The translations under genes and the position numbers were made by a program. Of a stretch of DNA of 64,000 nucleotides, positions 17,714-26,691 are shown in pieces. The notes beneath the pieces are model-generated. The model saw only the letters and a program-made list of their open reading frames with translations, was not told where the DNA came from and made no database searches. The DNA comes from JAVVHH01 sp963835135 (GTDB lineage Bacteria; Pseudomonadota; Alphaproteobacteria; Acetobacterales; Acetobacteraceae). The stretch is taken from the NCBI GenBank assembly GCA_963835135.1, contig CAWIEF010000001.1, forward strand, positions 1 through 64,000, given 5' to 3'. How positions within the stretch are numbered: position 1 is the stretch's first letter; the number at the start of each line of letters is the position of its first letter.

Positions 17714-19534
17714 TTGGGGGCCTCTTTGGCGCAAGCAGCGCGAAGTGCCGATTACTCGGCCTTCATCGGCATCAACACGCATTTGAGCGACAACCTCAGC
17801 CCGTATGGGAACACGAGGCAGGTCAAGGCCGATCTCGACTATCTCGGCATCAACCAGGTTCGCGACACGAACCCGTTCACGTGGAGCGTGGGCCTGTACG
17901 CCGCGCTGGCCCAACTCGGCGTCAAACTCGACATCGCCATCACGCACAATCCAGGCGAAGAGTTGGGTCACGGTGGGATCCAGGCCGATCTCGCGCTCAT
18001 CCACCAACTCCTGCAGCAGGCGCCGGGCTCGGTGTTCGCGATGGAGGGGCAAAACGAGCCGTGGCAGTTCCCTGACCTGTATAACGGCCAGCCGATTACC
18101 ACCTGGCCGCTCGTCGGACAGGTCCAGGCTGCAATCTATGCGGCAGTCAAGGCCGACCCGGCGCTTGCTGCCATCCCGCTGCTCAGCCCGTCCATCGGCC
18201 CGGGCGACATCGCGGGAGCACCGGCGAGCTTCACGGCCACGGCCGATCTCGCCAATGTTCACGTCTATCCTTACGGTGGACTGCAACCGTCGATCTTCAT
18301 CACCGCCGGCCTTGCCGGCCAGCGCGTCCTGGCCGGCAGCAAGAGCGCGTGGATCACCGAGTTCGGCTATTCGAACACGCCCGGGGACGCGAGCTACGGC
18401 GTCGATAGCGCGACCCAGGCCAAGAACACGCTCAACGGCGTGTTGGACGCGTTCAAGGCGGGCGCCGGCAAGGTTTTCCTCTATCAGTTGTTCGACGAGA
18501 CCACGAACATTCCCCCCAATACGCCGTTTGGCGCCCTCGGCGTATTCAACGCCGACGGCACCGCCAAGCCGGTCGCGGTGGCGTTGCACAATCTGTCCAC
18601 GCTGCTCGCCGACCCAAACGCGCCGGCGTCGTTCCAGCCCGGCGGACTGGATGTCAGCGTGAGCGGGTTGCCGGCGACGGCCTCGGACACGCTGTTCCAG
18701 AAGTCGGACGGCACGTTCGAGCTGGTGCTGTGGAACGAGGCGACGAACTGGAACCCAGCCACTCAGGCCGAGGTCGCCGCCAGCCCCGTGCAGGTAGCGG
18801 TCCATCTGGCGGCCGGCTGGGGCTCGATCTCCGTGTTCGATCCGCTCGTGGGCCTGGCCCCGATCGCCACGCTGGCCAACGCCAGCACGGTTTCGCTGAG
18901 CCTGACCGACCATCCGCTGGTCATCCAGATCGGCGGGTCATCGCTTCCCGATCGCAGCCCGGTCTCGAGCGCCCCGATCACCGCTCCCCCGATCACCGCC
19001 CCAGCACCTACGGCAGTCTCGACCGCGGCCGTGTACCGGTTCTTCGACAGTGCCAATGGCACGCACTTCTTCACCGCAGACACGTCTGAAGCTTTGGCGC
19101 TGATCACACCCGGGTCGGCGCTGTATCATCCGAGCTACATTCCGGAGATGAACGATTTCAGCTCGCTGCCCGCTGCCGCGGCGCAGGGCGACCCGGCGGC
19201 GATCCAGATCTATCGCCTGTTCGACACCAGCAACGGCACGCATTTCTACACCGCCAGCGCCAACGAACTGGCGAGCATCATCCAGCCCGCGACCGCCTCA
19301 TATCGGCCCGACCTCGTCTTCGAGCCCAGCGCCAGCATCTTCGAGCACTCGACCCATCAGCCCGGCGATGTCGCCGTTTTTCGTCTGTTCGACGCGGTCA
19401 ACGGCACGCACCTGTTCCTCAGCGACGTTGCCGAATACAACTCGATCACGACGCCCGGCAGCGGAACATATCGCGCCGACCTCAAGCCCGAGGGTGTCGG
19501 CTTCTACGCGCCATCCGGCGCCTACGAGGTCTGA
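17714..19534 (+). CDS. GH-A clan hydrolase-like protein with three C-terminal DUF5648-type repeats
   Basis: A 606-residue protein. Residues about 15-310 form a GH39/GH5-like barrel: FIGINTHLSD at the start, GQNEPW with acid/base Glu115, and WITEFGYSN with nucleophile Glu216. After a beta domain (330-420) and a Pro/Thr linker (AAPITAPPITAP type) come three repeats starting near residues 440, 498 and 555. Each has the pattern YRxFD-x3-NGTHFxT, as in DUF5648. No signal peptide is visible, and the only starts are TTG (17714 or 17726), so either secretion is non-classical or the N-terminus is wrong. It is probably an outer-surface or periplasmic glycan-cleaving or glycan-binding protein. Confidence 0.75.
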   Translation: MGASLAQAARSADYSAFIGINTHLSDNLSPYGNTRQVKADLDYLGINQVRDTNPFTWSVGLYAALAQLGVKLDIAITHNPGEELGHGGIQADLALIHQLLQQAPGSVFAMEGQNEPWQFPDLYNGQPITTWPLVGQVQAAIYAAVKADPALAAIPLLSPSIGPGDIAGAPASFTATADLANVHVYPYGGLQPSIFITAGLAGQRVLAGSKSAWITEFGYSNTPGDASYGVDSATQAKNTLNGVLDAFKAGAGKVFLYQLFDETTNIPPNTPFGALGVFNADGTAKPVAVALHNLSTLLADPNAPASFQPGGLDVSVSGLPATASDTLFQKSDGTFELVLWNEATNWNPATQAEVAASPVQVAVHLAAGWGSISVFDPLVGLAPIATLANASTVSLSLTDHPLVIQIGGSSLPDRSPVSSAPITAPPITAPAPTAVSTAAVYRFFDSANGTHFFTADTSEALALITPGSALYHPSYIPEMNDFSSLPAAAAQGDPAAIQIYRLFDTSNGTHFYTASANELASIIQPATASYRPDLVFEPSASIFEHSTHQPGDVAVFRLFDAVNGTHLFLSDVAEYNSITTPGSGTYRADLKPEGVGFYAPSGAYEV

Positions 19535-19550
19535 CCGGCCCGCTCGCGCG

Positions 19551-20861
19551 CTATTTGCCGGACGGCTTGGCCGAGGCGGGACGCGCCTCGGCGTCGCTCA
19601 ACTGCGCCGGAGCGGTCGCGCCTGCCGAACCCGACATCCAGTTCTTGTCGTCGAGCGTGATGTCGACCGTCTCACCCGGCATCAGGATCGTGTCCTCAGA
19701 CGCTACCGTGCCGCCCTTTTGCGTGTCCGTCGGCTCGAACACCAAGACGCGCGGCGGATTGCCGCGCTGCTGCACCCGGCCAGACAGGCGAATCTTGTCC
19801 GACGCGGTATCGACGGCGTACAACATCTTGGTCAGCTCAATCACCGCATCGCGCAACTGCTGCAGCAGCGTGCTGCGACTGTCATCGATCGCGACTTCCT
19901 GCTTGCGGACGTTCTCGCTCAGGTCGTGGCGAAGTTGGGCAAGCCGCGCACGCACGTCGAACAGGCGGGACTGCGTCTGCAGCACGCGCTGCTGGGAGTC
20001 GTCGACCCGTGCCATGGTGCCGACCGATCGCTGCAGCAGGCCCTGGTTCCGATTGAGATCGGACGTCTGCTGCTGGGACGACTTGTTCCAGAAATCCTCC
20101 TCCTGCACGAGTTGGGCGATCTGGTCCTCCGTCGTCTTACGCAGACGGGCGTAGTAGTCGCTCTCCTTGATCTTGCTCTGCAGGTCAAGCTGGAGCTGGT
20201 CGTTTTCGATGCGGATGATTTCGGCCAGTGCGCTCGGACGCACCGAGTTCTTCGACATGTCGGTAATGTCGAGCTGCTGCTGGCCGTTGAGTTCGGCTTT
20301 CAAGCGGGCGATGCGCGCCTGCTGCTTGACGAGTTCGACGGCCGCGAGCTCGTAGTCACCGCGCGCGGTGGTCGCCTCCAGGAGCGGGTTGCGGCCCTGC
20401 AATTGTTGCTGGTCGTAGCCGCCGGCGAGCGCGACCGCGTTGCGCACCGACAAGCCCGGCCGATACCCATACGCACCGGGCTTGAGCACGTCGCCCATCA
20501 CATACACCGGCCGGTACTCGACCATGTCGACGGTGACATCCGGATTTGCCGCCAGATTGCGGCTCGACAGCAGGCCCTGCATGCGATCGCGGATCCCGGC
20601 GACCGATAGCCCGCCGACCGGGACCAGTCCGAGCAGAGGGAACGAGATCGCGCCGTCCGCATTGACCGTCACCCGCCGATGCAGGGCGGGCATGCCGGCG
20701 ACCGCGATCTCGAGCACTTCACCGCTCGACACCGCATAGTCCGCAAACGCCGGCGGCACCGTCGACCCGATCGCGAGCGCGGTCAGGGCAACCGCGCCAA
20801 GCCGGCGCAACATCGCCGAAGGACCCGGACCATGTTGCCCGGCCGCACGCTGTTCAGTCAT
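19551..20861 (-). CDS. Wza-like polysaccharide export protein with long coiled coil
   Basis: A 436-residue exported protein. The signal peptide ends AFA at residue 40. DYAVSSGEVLEIAV opens the poly-export domain (41-115), with NADGAISFPLLGLVPVGG. A SLBB-type segment follows (VYVMGDVLKPGAYGYRPGLSV, 119-140). Residues about 170-350 are a long Gln/Lys/Glu coiled coil, and a second SLBB-like piece closes the protein. There is no lipobox cysteine, unlike E. coli Wza. Combining an OPX domain with a long coiled coil suggests a periplasm-spanning arrangement. AGGGAGA precedes the ATG, which is divergent from the methyltransferase gene. Confidence 0.83.
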   Translation of the reverse strand: MTEQRAAGQHGPGPSAMLRRLGAVALTALAIGSTVPPAFADYAVSSGEVLEIAVAGMPALHRRVTVNADGAISFPLLGLVPVGGLSVAGIRDRMQGLLSSRNLAANPDVTVDMVEYRPVYVMGDVLKPGAYGYRPGLSVRNAVALAGGYDQQQLQGRNPLLEATTARGDYELAAVELVKQQARIARLKAELNGQQQLDITDMSKNSVRPSALAEIIRIENDQLQLDLQSKIKESDYYARLRKTTEDQIAQLVQEEDFWNKSSQQQTSDLNRNQGLLQRSVGTMARVDDSQQRVLQTQSRLFDVRARLAQLRHDLSENVRKQEVAIDDSRSTLLQQLRDAVIELTKMLYAVDTASDKIRLSGRVQQRGNPPRVLVFEPTDTQKGGTVASEDTILMPGETVDITLDDKNWMSGSAGATAPAQLSDAEARPASAKPSGK

Positions 20862-20967
20862 GGCTCTTCTCCCTGCATTCGGCCGCGTGGTCATAGTGTC
20901 GGTTGGCGGCCGCGCCAAGCCGGACGTTGACGAGATCACACCCGTCGGTCTTTGCGTATGGGCAAAA

Positions 20968-20982
20968 ACGACGAGACGTCGT
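20968..20982. promoter_or_regulatory. Inverted repeat between divergent export and methyltransferase genes
   Basis: ACGACG-aga-CGTCGT, a perfect 6-base inverted repeat with a 3-base centre, sits in the 151-base region between the divergent Wza-like gene (start 20861) and the methyltransferase gene (start 21013). The position fits a shared operator, but a 15-base GC-rich palindrome can arise by chance in this composition. Confidence 0.25.
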
Positions 20983-21012
20983 AAGCGGCGAGCGACAGGT
21001 ATGGAGACGAGC

Positions 21013-21867
21013 ATGTTGGGCCGGGTCATGTTGGGCGTGGGAAAACACGGAAGCGTGCTGACGCGGTCGGTCATCGGTGGAAGCCTCCGTCGCACGCCTG
21101 CACTCGCCAAACGCCTGTCTTTGCTGGATGCGGTCCGACTTCGTCAGTTTCGTCGGCCGGCCTACGGGTACGGCATGATGCGCGCCGCGGAAATGGCGAG
21201 CCGGCTGGGCTACAAGGAAGTCTCGGCCATCGAGTTCGGCGTGGCCGGAGGCAACGGGCTGCTCGCGATGGAACAAGCGGCCGAGCTGATCGAGGCACGA
21301 CTGCCGATCCGGTTCCGGATCTGGGGGTTCGACCTCGGCAGCGGCTTGCCGCAACCGCTCGATTATCGCGACCTGCCTTACCATTGGCAGCCGGCCTTCT
21401 ACCGCATGGACGCCGACGCGCTGCGGCAACGTCTCACCCGGGCGAAACTTGTGCTCGGCAACGTGGCCGAGACGGTCAAAGACTTCGTCACACGGCCGGA
21501 AATGGCCGGCGCGCCGCTCGGCTTTGTCTCGTTCGATCTGGACTACTACTCGTCGACCAAGGGCGCGCTGCCCATCTTCGACGTCAGCACCGAGGAGGTC
21601 CTCCCCCGCACCTTCTGCTACTTCGACGACATTGCCGGCGAAGCCGAATGCTACAGCGACCGCACCGGCGTGCGATTGGCGATTGCCGAGTATAACGCGG
21701 TCGACGAGAAGCGCGTGATCGATCGCTGCCACGATTTCGAAGCGCTGCCGATCGAGCGCTGGCAGGAAAAGATCTCTATTCGGCATGATTTCTCCCATCC
21801 CCGCTACTGCGACTATGTCGGCAAGCCCGGAAATCAGGACCTAACGTTGAATTCCAGCGGGTGGTGA
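21013..21867 (+). CDS. Class I SAM-dependent methyltransferase-like protein
   Basis: About 284 residues. The SAM-binding loop is IEFGVAGGNGLLAM, followed by an acidic strand end RIWGFDLGSGLP; a later strand reads LGFVSFDLDYYSSTKGAL, then TFCYFDDI. The pattern is that of TylF-like or small-molecule O-methyltransferases attached to glycan clusters. It may methylate a sugar of the local polysaccharide, but no acceptor can be inferred. The start at 21013 has GGAG with a 6-base spacing; 21001 is an alternative. It stands alone on the plus strand between the export and polymerase genes. Confidence 0.7.
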   Translation: MLGRVMLGVGKHGSVLTRSVIGGSLRRTPALAKRLSLLDAVRLRQFRRPAYGYGMMRAAEMASRLGYKEVSAIEFGVAGGNGLLAMEQAAELIEARLPIRFRIWGFDLGSGLPQPLDYRDLPYHWQPAFYRMDADALRQRLTRAKLVLGNVAETVKDFVTRPEMAGAPLGFVSFDLDYYSSTKGALPIFDVSTEEVLPRTFCYFDDIAGEAECYSDRTGVRLAIAEYNAVDEKRVIDRCHDFEALPIERWQEKISIRHDFSHPRYCDYVGKPGNQDLTLNSSGW

Positions 21868-21889
21868 TCGGAACGACGATCGTAGCCGT

Positions 21890-21912
21890 CCCGGTGGCAA
21901 GGGGCCACCGGG
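21890..21912. terminator. Hairpin between convergent genes
   Basis: CCCGGTGGC-aaggg-GCCACCGGG, a perfect 9-base stem with a 5-base loop, lies between the end of the methyltransferase gene (21867) and the end of the polymerase gene (21914). No long T-run follows on either strand, so it is a candidate bidirectional hairpin terminator rather than a classical one. Confidence 0.5.
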
Positions 21913-21913
21913 T

Positions 21914-23272
21914 TCAAGCACCCGCGACGACCAGCTTCGACTCTCGTGCTACTCTGTCGAACGAGATGCGCCGATAGTCGACGTTGGTCCGCACGACCAT
22001 GGCGATGAACATGAGCAGCAACGGCTCGTTGCCGACCCAAAGCAAAGCCTCGGAGTAATTCACGACCAAGTATAGCGTGAGGAACCCGAACGACCACGGC
22101 GTGCCGGGCTGTCGCAGGTAGATCATCATCCAAAGCAGTTTCGATACGACCAGGACAACGCCTACCGCAAACAGCACGACACCCAAAAAGCCAAGATCGA
22201 GCGCGAGCTGGATGTAGCCATTATGGGCGTGCGGCACGCCCAGATGCACGTTAGCCCAAAACACCGCGCCCGGGCTGTCGCCGCCGACCCAGAACGCGCT
22301 GTATCCCCAGCCCGTAAACGGACGTATGGCGATATGTTTGAAGGCGAACGCCCAGATGAGCGTTCGACCGGAAATATCGGCGTCCTTGCCGAGGAATTCG
22401 GCAACCTCTCCGGAGTTTGCGATCGCGATCATGAGCAGGAGCAAGGCGACCCCGGCCAGGAAAGGAATGACCGCGAGCACTTTGGGTGAGGCGCGCAACA
22501 GAACGTGGCCAAGCGCCAGCATGGCCAATGCGGAGCCTAGCACCGGAATGACCGCGGTCGAGCGCGCCATCACCATGCATACGATGGACAGCACCGCGCC
22601 GAAGACGCGAAGCGCCGTCTCGTAGTTGCTGCCGCGGCCCATGCCGGTCAGCGCCAGCGACGTCAGCAGCGTGAGCGCGCAAACCTCTGCGAAGTGATTC
22701 TTGTCCGAGCAAACCCCGCGCAGCCGATGTTCGAAATCGGTCCCCTGCAGCGGCGAGACGATCGCGAGCAGGAGTGAAAACACCAGGATGGAGATGGTCG
22801 CCAGGAACACGAGAAGGATGAGCTGCCGCACCGGCAAACGCAGCCCGGTGTAGATGCCGATGATCGACGCTCCAGTCAGCGCCACGGCCCGGCGGATCGT
22901 CACCTCCGGATTGACTGACCAAAGCGCGGAGGAAAAGGTCAAGATCAACAGGATGCCAAGCGGAGCACCGACGAACAGCCACGCACGCGGCCGTTCCTTC
23001 ACCACCAGCGCGATCGCGCAGATCGTGTAGACCGCGAGGAGAAGCATCTGCTTCGATGGATCGCCGTCGACGGACACGGTGGCCAGCATGTGCACCGGGT
23101 TGAGAGACGCCGCGCCCTGCGGCTGATCGCCCACGATGAACGGCTCGGCGATGATCACGCAGATCGACATGAAGGCCAGCGCCCATTCGAACGGTGACGC
23201 GCTATTCGGCCCGCCCCTGAGCATGGACAGGTTTTGTCCAGGCCCGGAGCGCGGAAACTGACGGATCGACAT
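21914..23272 (-). CDS. O-antigen ligase/Wzy-like polymerase
   Basis: A 452-residue membrane protein with about 11-12 hydrophobic segments and a large periplasmic loop. The loop includes SGRTLIWAFAFKHI, GWGYSAFW and HLGVPHAHNGYIQLALDLGFLGV; the SGR-x-LIW and HNGYIQ patterns mark the WaaL/Wzy superfamily, with the loop His as the likely key residue. Such proteins polymerise or ligate lipid-linked repeat units on the periplasmic face. The stop-to-start distance to the upstream Wzc-like gene is only 5 bases, so the two form an operon and probably act together in polymerisation and length control. Confidence 0.85.
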   Translation of the reverse strand: MSIRQFPRSGPGQNLSMLRGGPNSASPFEWALAFMSICVIIAEPFIVGDQPQGAASLNPVHMLATVSVDGDPSKQMLLLAVYTICAIALVVKERPRAWLFVGAPLGILLILTFSSALWSVNPEVTIRRAVALTGASIIGIYTGLRLPVRQLILLVFLATISILVFSLLLAIVSPLQGTDFEHRLRGVCSDKNHFAEVCALTLLTSLALTGMGRGSNYETALRVFGAVLSIVCMVMARSTAVIPVLGSALAMLALGHVLLRASPKVLAVIPFLAGVALLLLMIAIANSGEVAEFLGKDADISGRTLIWAFAFKHIAIRPFTGWGYSAFWVGGDSPGAVFWANVHLGVPHAHNGYIQLALDLGFLGVVLFAVGVVLVVSKLLWMMIYLRQPGTPWSFGFLTLYLVVNYSEALLWVGNEPLLLMFIAMVVRTNVDYRRISFDRVARESKLVVAGA

Positions 23273-23277
23273 CGGCG

Positions 23278-24969
23278 CTACTCGACCGGCGCGGCGCTAC
23301 GTGACTCCCGGATGACGCTCGACGGCTGCGGTTGGGCTCGGCTCGCACCCCGCCCATACATCTGCGAGTCGACGTAATCGAACTTGGAAAGACGGTTCAG
23401 ATCGGCTCGGCTGATAGCCACCCCCGCCACCCGGCCACCGCTCTCGGCCAGCATGCGCAGGCCGTGATTGAGCGAGTCCCACGTCGTCTCGCCCCAACGC
23501 GCCAGGAAGACGGTGTAGTCGGACAGGAATGCCAGCAACCGCGTTTCGCCGTAGTTCAGCACCGGCGGCGCGTCGATGATGATGACATGGTAGCTCGTCC
23601 GCCACTCGTCGATCAGGTCACGCAGGCAAGGAGAGGCCAACGTCTCGAACGGTTGCTCGATGTCGTCCCCTGCAGCCATGAAATGCAAGCGCGGATTCTG
23701 CGGATCCTGCCGTATCGCCTCGTTGGTCGTGCGGCCGGCCCGGACGCACGTCGCCAGCCCGGGCGAGCCCTGCAAGCCGTAGCGGCGGGACAGCATCGGC
23801 GAGCGCAGGTCGGCATCGACCAGCAGCGTCTTCCTGCCCGAAGCGGCGATGGCCCGGGCGAACGCGGCGCTGGTGGTCGACTTTCCCTCGCGCGGCATCG
23901 CGGAGGTGAACAGGAACACGATCCCGTCCGGACCATGGCGCGCCGGCAAGCTCGAGAGCGACGCCTGCAATGACGTGATCGCGTCGTCGAAGACGTGGCT
24001 GGGTCCAGATTTGTGCGAGAACGTCGGGAACAGGCCGAGCGAGCGGATGCCGCGGCGAGCCAGTTCCTCGGTGCTCAACACCCGCTGCTGCATGCGGAAC
24101 TCGGCCAGCAGCGACATCGTCACGGCGGCGCCTAGCCCGACGATGAACGAGATCCCTAAGATGACGGGCACGTTCGGCGAAGCCGGCTGGTCCGGCACCG
24201 GCGCATTCGACACGACGAAGGTGCGCATGATCGAGAACCCGCCCTGCTCGGTCAGCGAGATGCCGGACAGCGCGCCCTTGTCTTGGGCGGAGAAGTTCGC
24301 CAGCGCATTGGCGGCCACGGCGGACAACTCTGGGTTCTGGGAGGTGTACGAGACGTCGACCAGCGTCGACCGACCGATACGGTCCAGCTTGAAATTCTTC
24401 CGAAGCTCGGCATAGCGTTGCTGCATCGGGTTGGACGGCGGCTTGACCGGATGGCGGCCGAGCAGCGCGTCGACCACGGCGCGCGGCCGGGCCAGCATCG
24501 ACGGCTTGTCCGCAGGCGGAGCACTTTGGAACGGCTCGAACCCTGCGGCTGCAAGCTTGTCGGCAACGAAGCTCATCGCCGGCTGCGACTTCATCAGCTC
24601 GAGCGCGCCATCGATGTCGGGTTCCAGCTTGGCCACGTCGCGCGCCTGGTCGGCCGTCATGAGCTCGGGCTGGCGGATGCCGACGATGAGCGTCGCGTGG
24701 GAGGTGTACAGCTCCGGCGCCAGCAGGGAATAGAGGAACCCAAGCATGACGAAGGCCAGCAGGATCAGCCCCGACCGCATCCGCCAGCGCCAAATCATGC
24801 GCAGCACGCGCAGAAGGCTCGCGCGCAAGTCGGGCGGCGCTAACCGCTCGTCATTGTCGTCGGCAAACTGCCTGACCGTCACGATCGGGGGTTCATTCGG
24901 TTTAACGATCACGACGTCTCCGCGAGCAGCCGCAGTCGATGGTAAAGCGTTGGCGCGTCGAGCAACCAT
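23278..24969 (-). CDS. Wzc-like polysaccharide co-polymerase with BY-kinase domain
   Basis: A 563-residue inner-membrane protein. Transmembrane helices at about 66-84 and 268-288 enclose a Wzz-type periplasmic domain. The cytoplasmic kinase has Walker A SAMPREGKSTT (357-366), A' DADLRSP (385-391) and Walker B VIIIDAPP (463-469), all intact. The C-terminus carries Tyr532 and Tyr538, a short version of the autophosphorylated tyrosine cluster. It should control chain length and export of the glycan together with the Wza-like and Wzy-like proteins. It is first gene of the operon, with a leader of over 300 bases containing a candidate promoter. Confidence 0.88.
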   Translation of the reverse strand: MVARRANALPSTAAARGDVVIVKPNEPPIVTVRQFADDNDERLAPPDLRASLLRVLRMIWRWRMRSGLILLAFVMLGFLYSLLAPELYTSHATLIVGIRQPELMTADQARDVAKLEPDIDGALELMKSQPAMSFVADKLAAAGFEPFQSAPPADKPSMLARPRAVVDALLGRHPVKPPSNPMQQRYAELRKNFKLDRIGRSTLVDVSYTSQNPELSAVAANALANFSAQDKGALSGISLTEQGGFSIMRTFVVSNAPVPDQPASPNVPVILGISFIVGLGAAVTMSLLAEFRMQQRVLSTEELARRGIRSLGLFPTFSHKSGPSHVFDDAITSLQASLSSLPARHGPDGIVFLFTSAMPREGKSTTSAAFARAIAASGRKTLLVDADLRSPMLSRRYGLQGSPGLATCVRAGRTTNEAIRQDPQNPRLHFMAAGDDIEQPFETLASPCLRDLIDEWRTSYHVIIIDAPPVLNYGETRLLAFLSDYTVFLARWGETTWDSLNHGLRMLAESGGRVAGVAISRADLNRLSKFDYVDSQMYGRGASRAQPQPSSVIRESRSAAPVE

Positions 24970-25307
24970 GACAGCCTCGCTACGTCTGGTCGGCGATACC
25001 CGAGGGGTTCACAGGAGCGGCGCATAAGGAATCCACGACGCTCAGCTTGGCACCCAAATCTGAGAACATCCGTTGATCGCCGTCCTATTGCGCACTGCAA
25101 CATAAACCACAGAACGACCGAGTTGTGCAACACGAGACTCCATCAACGGCCAGGTGCGACCGGTGGACCAGCGGAACGCCACTTGAATTGCGCGCGTCAA
25201 ATATCGCGTGTTTCTGTAAACAACAGGTTAATGGGCGCTCTTCCAAGGCCCAGGCCTATACACATGGTAATGGTCAGAGACGCGACGTCGCGCGAACGTG
25301 AAATTGC
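24970..25307. other. Intergenic leader upstream of the Wzc-like gene
   Basis: A 338-base stretch without a supported gene, less GC-rich than its surroundings. It separates the Wzc-like gene from the end of the frameshifted GT4 gene. It contains the candidate promoter at 25101-25130, and a second AT-rich patch (TTTCTGTAAACAACAGGTTAATG) near 25211-25233 of unknown role. No terminator hairpin with a T-run was seen. Confidence 0.5.
25101..25130 (-). promoter_or_regulatory. Candidate sigma70-type promoter of the Wzc-Wzy operon
   Basis: On the minus strand TTGCAC (-35, 25130-25125) and TTTATG (-10, 25106-25101) are separated by 18 bases, about 135 bases upstream of the Wzc-like start at 24969. Both boxes sit in the AT-richer part of the leader. 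Consensus match is moderate. Confidence 0.35.
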
Positions 25308-26484
25308 TCAGGCTGCTTCGTGCGCCGGCTCGCCGAGGACGAGGCGAGACCCGGCGGGTTCAGGCAGCGGCGGTCGTCCGCGATCGGCCAGGCAGCGATC
25401 GACGAACTTGCGGAAGCGGTCCTGGAACACCGGGAGGTGATGCAGCCGGGCATGCGCGATGATCGTCGCCACGTCCAATGGCGGCCCGTCCTCAAGCCGC
25501 TGCATGGCGTCCGCCAGAACTCTCCACCGTCGCCTCGTCGAAGAACACGCCGGAGACGCCCTCCGCGACCGTATCGAGCGCGCCGCCCGCGCGGTAGGCG
25601 ATGACCGGAGCGCCCGACGCCATCGCTTCGATCGGGACCAGCCCGAAATCCTCCTCGCCCGGAAACAGCAGCGCCCGGCAGCGCGCGTAATGGTCGACAA
25701 GGACCTCGAACGGCGCCGAGCCGAGGAAGGTCACATCGTCGCCGCCGACCCGGCGCAGCTGGGCCGCCTGCTCGCCTTGGCCGATCACCACCAGCTTGCG
25801 CCCGAGCTTCCGGCAGGCCGCGACCGCCAGATCGGCCCGCTTGTATCCCACGAGTTGACCGACGAAGAGGTAGAAATCCTCGCGCTCGGGCGCGGCGTGG
25901 AACAGATCGCAATCGACCGGGCCGCCCACTGGCGTCGCGGTTCGCCGATAGAATTTGCCGATCCGGCTCGCGACTGCCCTCGAATTGGTGGTGAACTCAT
26001 CCACCCGCGACGAAGCCATGTAGTCCCACATCCGCATGTAGTGCGAGATCAGCTTGAAGGCGTGGCGGACGATCCAGCCGCGGTTGGCGGTGTAGAGGTC
26101 CTCCATGCCCCAGATGTAACGCATTGGGCTGTGGCAGTAGCAGACGTGCAGCGCGTTCGGCGCGGTGATGACGCCCTTCACCGTCGAGGCGTCGCTGCTG
26201 ATGATGATGTCGTAGCCTTGCAGGTCGAGCAGCTCGGTGGCGAGCGGCATGAGCGGCAGATAGGACTTATAAAGACGGTGGCTGAGCGGCAGGCCGTTGA
26301 TGAAGCTGGTCTTGATCGTCCTGCGCTGCAGCTTCGGTGACAGCGCGTCCTTGCGGCAGACCAGCGTGTGGATGTCGGCGTCCGGGAATATGTCGCACAA
26401 CGATTCCAGGAACTTCTCACCGCCGCGCATGGTGACGAGCCAGTGGTGCACGAGGGCTACCCGCGGGGATCTCGCTTCGGACAT
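25308..26484 (-). pseudogene. GT4-family glycosyltransferase broken by a frameshift
   Basis: From the ATG at 26484 (SD GAGG 8 bases upstream) the frame codes a GT4 enzyme: LVHHWLVTMRGGEKFLE, YCHSPMRYIWGMED, FLFVGQLVGYKRADLA-type strands, then FPGEEDFGLVPIEAMASGAPV with the donor-binding Glu residues. After FFDEATVE, near 25515-25528, the frame goes off and stops at 25492. The expected C-terminus (LADAMQRLEDGPPLDV, HHLPVFQDRFRKFVD) continues in another frame to a stop at 25308. One extra base, or two missing bases, explains it. The truncated product would still hold both Rossmann domains, so partial activity is possible. A sequencing error cannot be excluded. Confidence 0.75.
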
Positions 26485-26691
26485 GATCATCACCTCAACT
26501 CGACGGAACCCGGCACATGCAATCCGGCGAGCCTCAGCGTATTGCCCCTCCCCAGCGTGGGCGCCCGCGCATTTGTCGGTGCCTGATGACACCATCAAGG
26601 CCAAGGGTTCCTAGCCGCGCGTGCCCGTGCTGTCCACCCTGGGCGCCACTCTGCGACGGCAGCGCGACCCCGATCAGCACGGAGCGGCAGG

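Noticed and set aside
25274..25912. A 212-codon minus-strand frame overlapping the GT4 gene
   Set aside because: It is the third frame of the same region. The two genuine pieces are the frames that carry the GT4 motifs.
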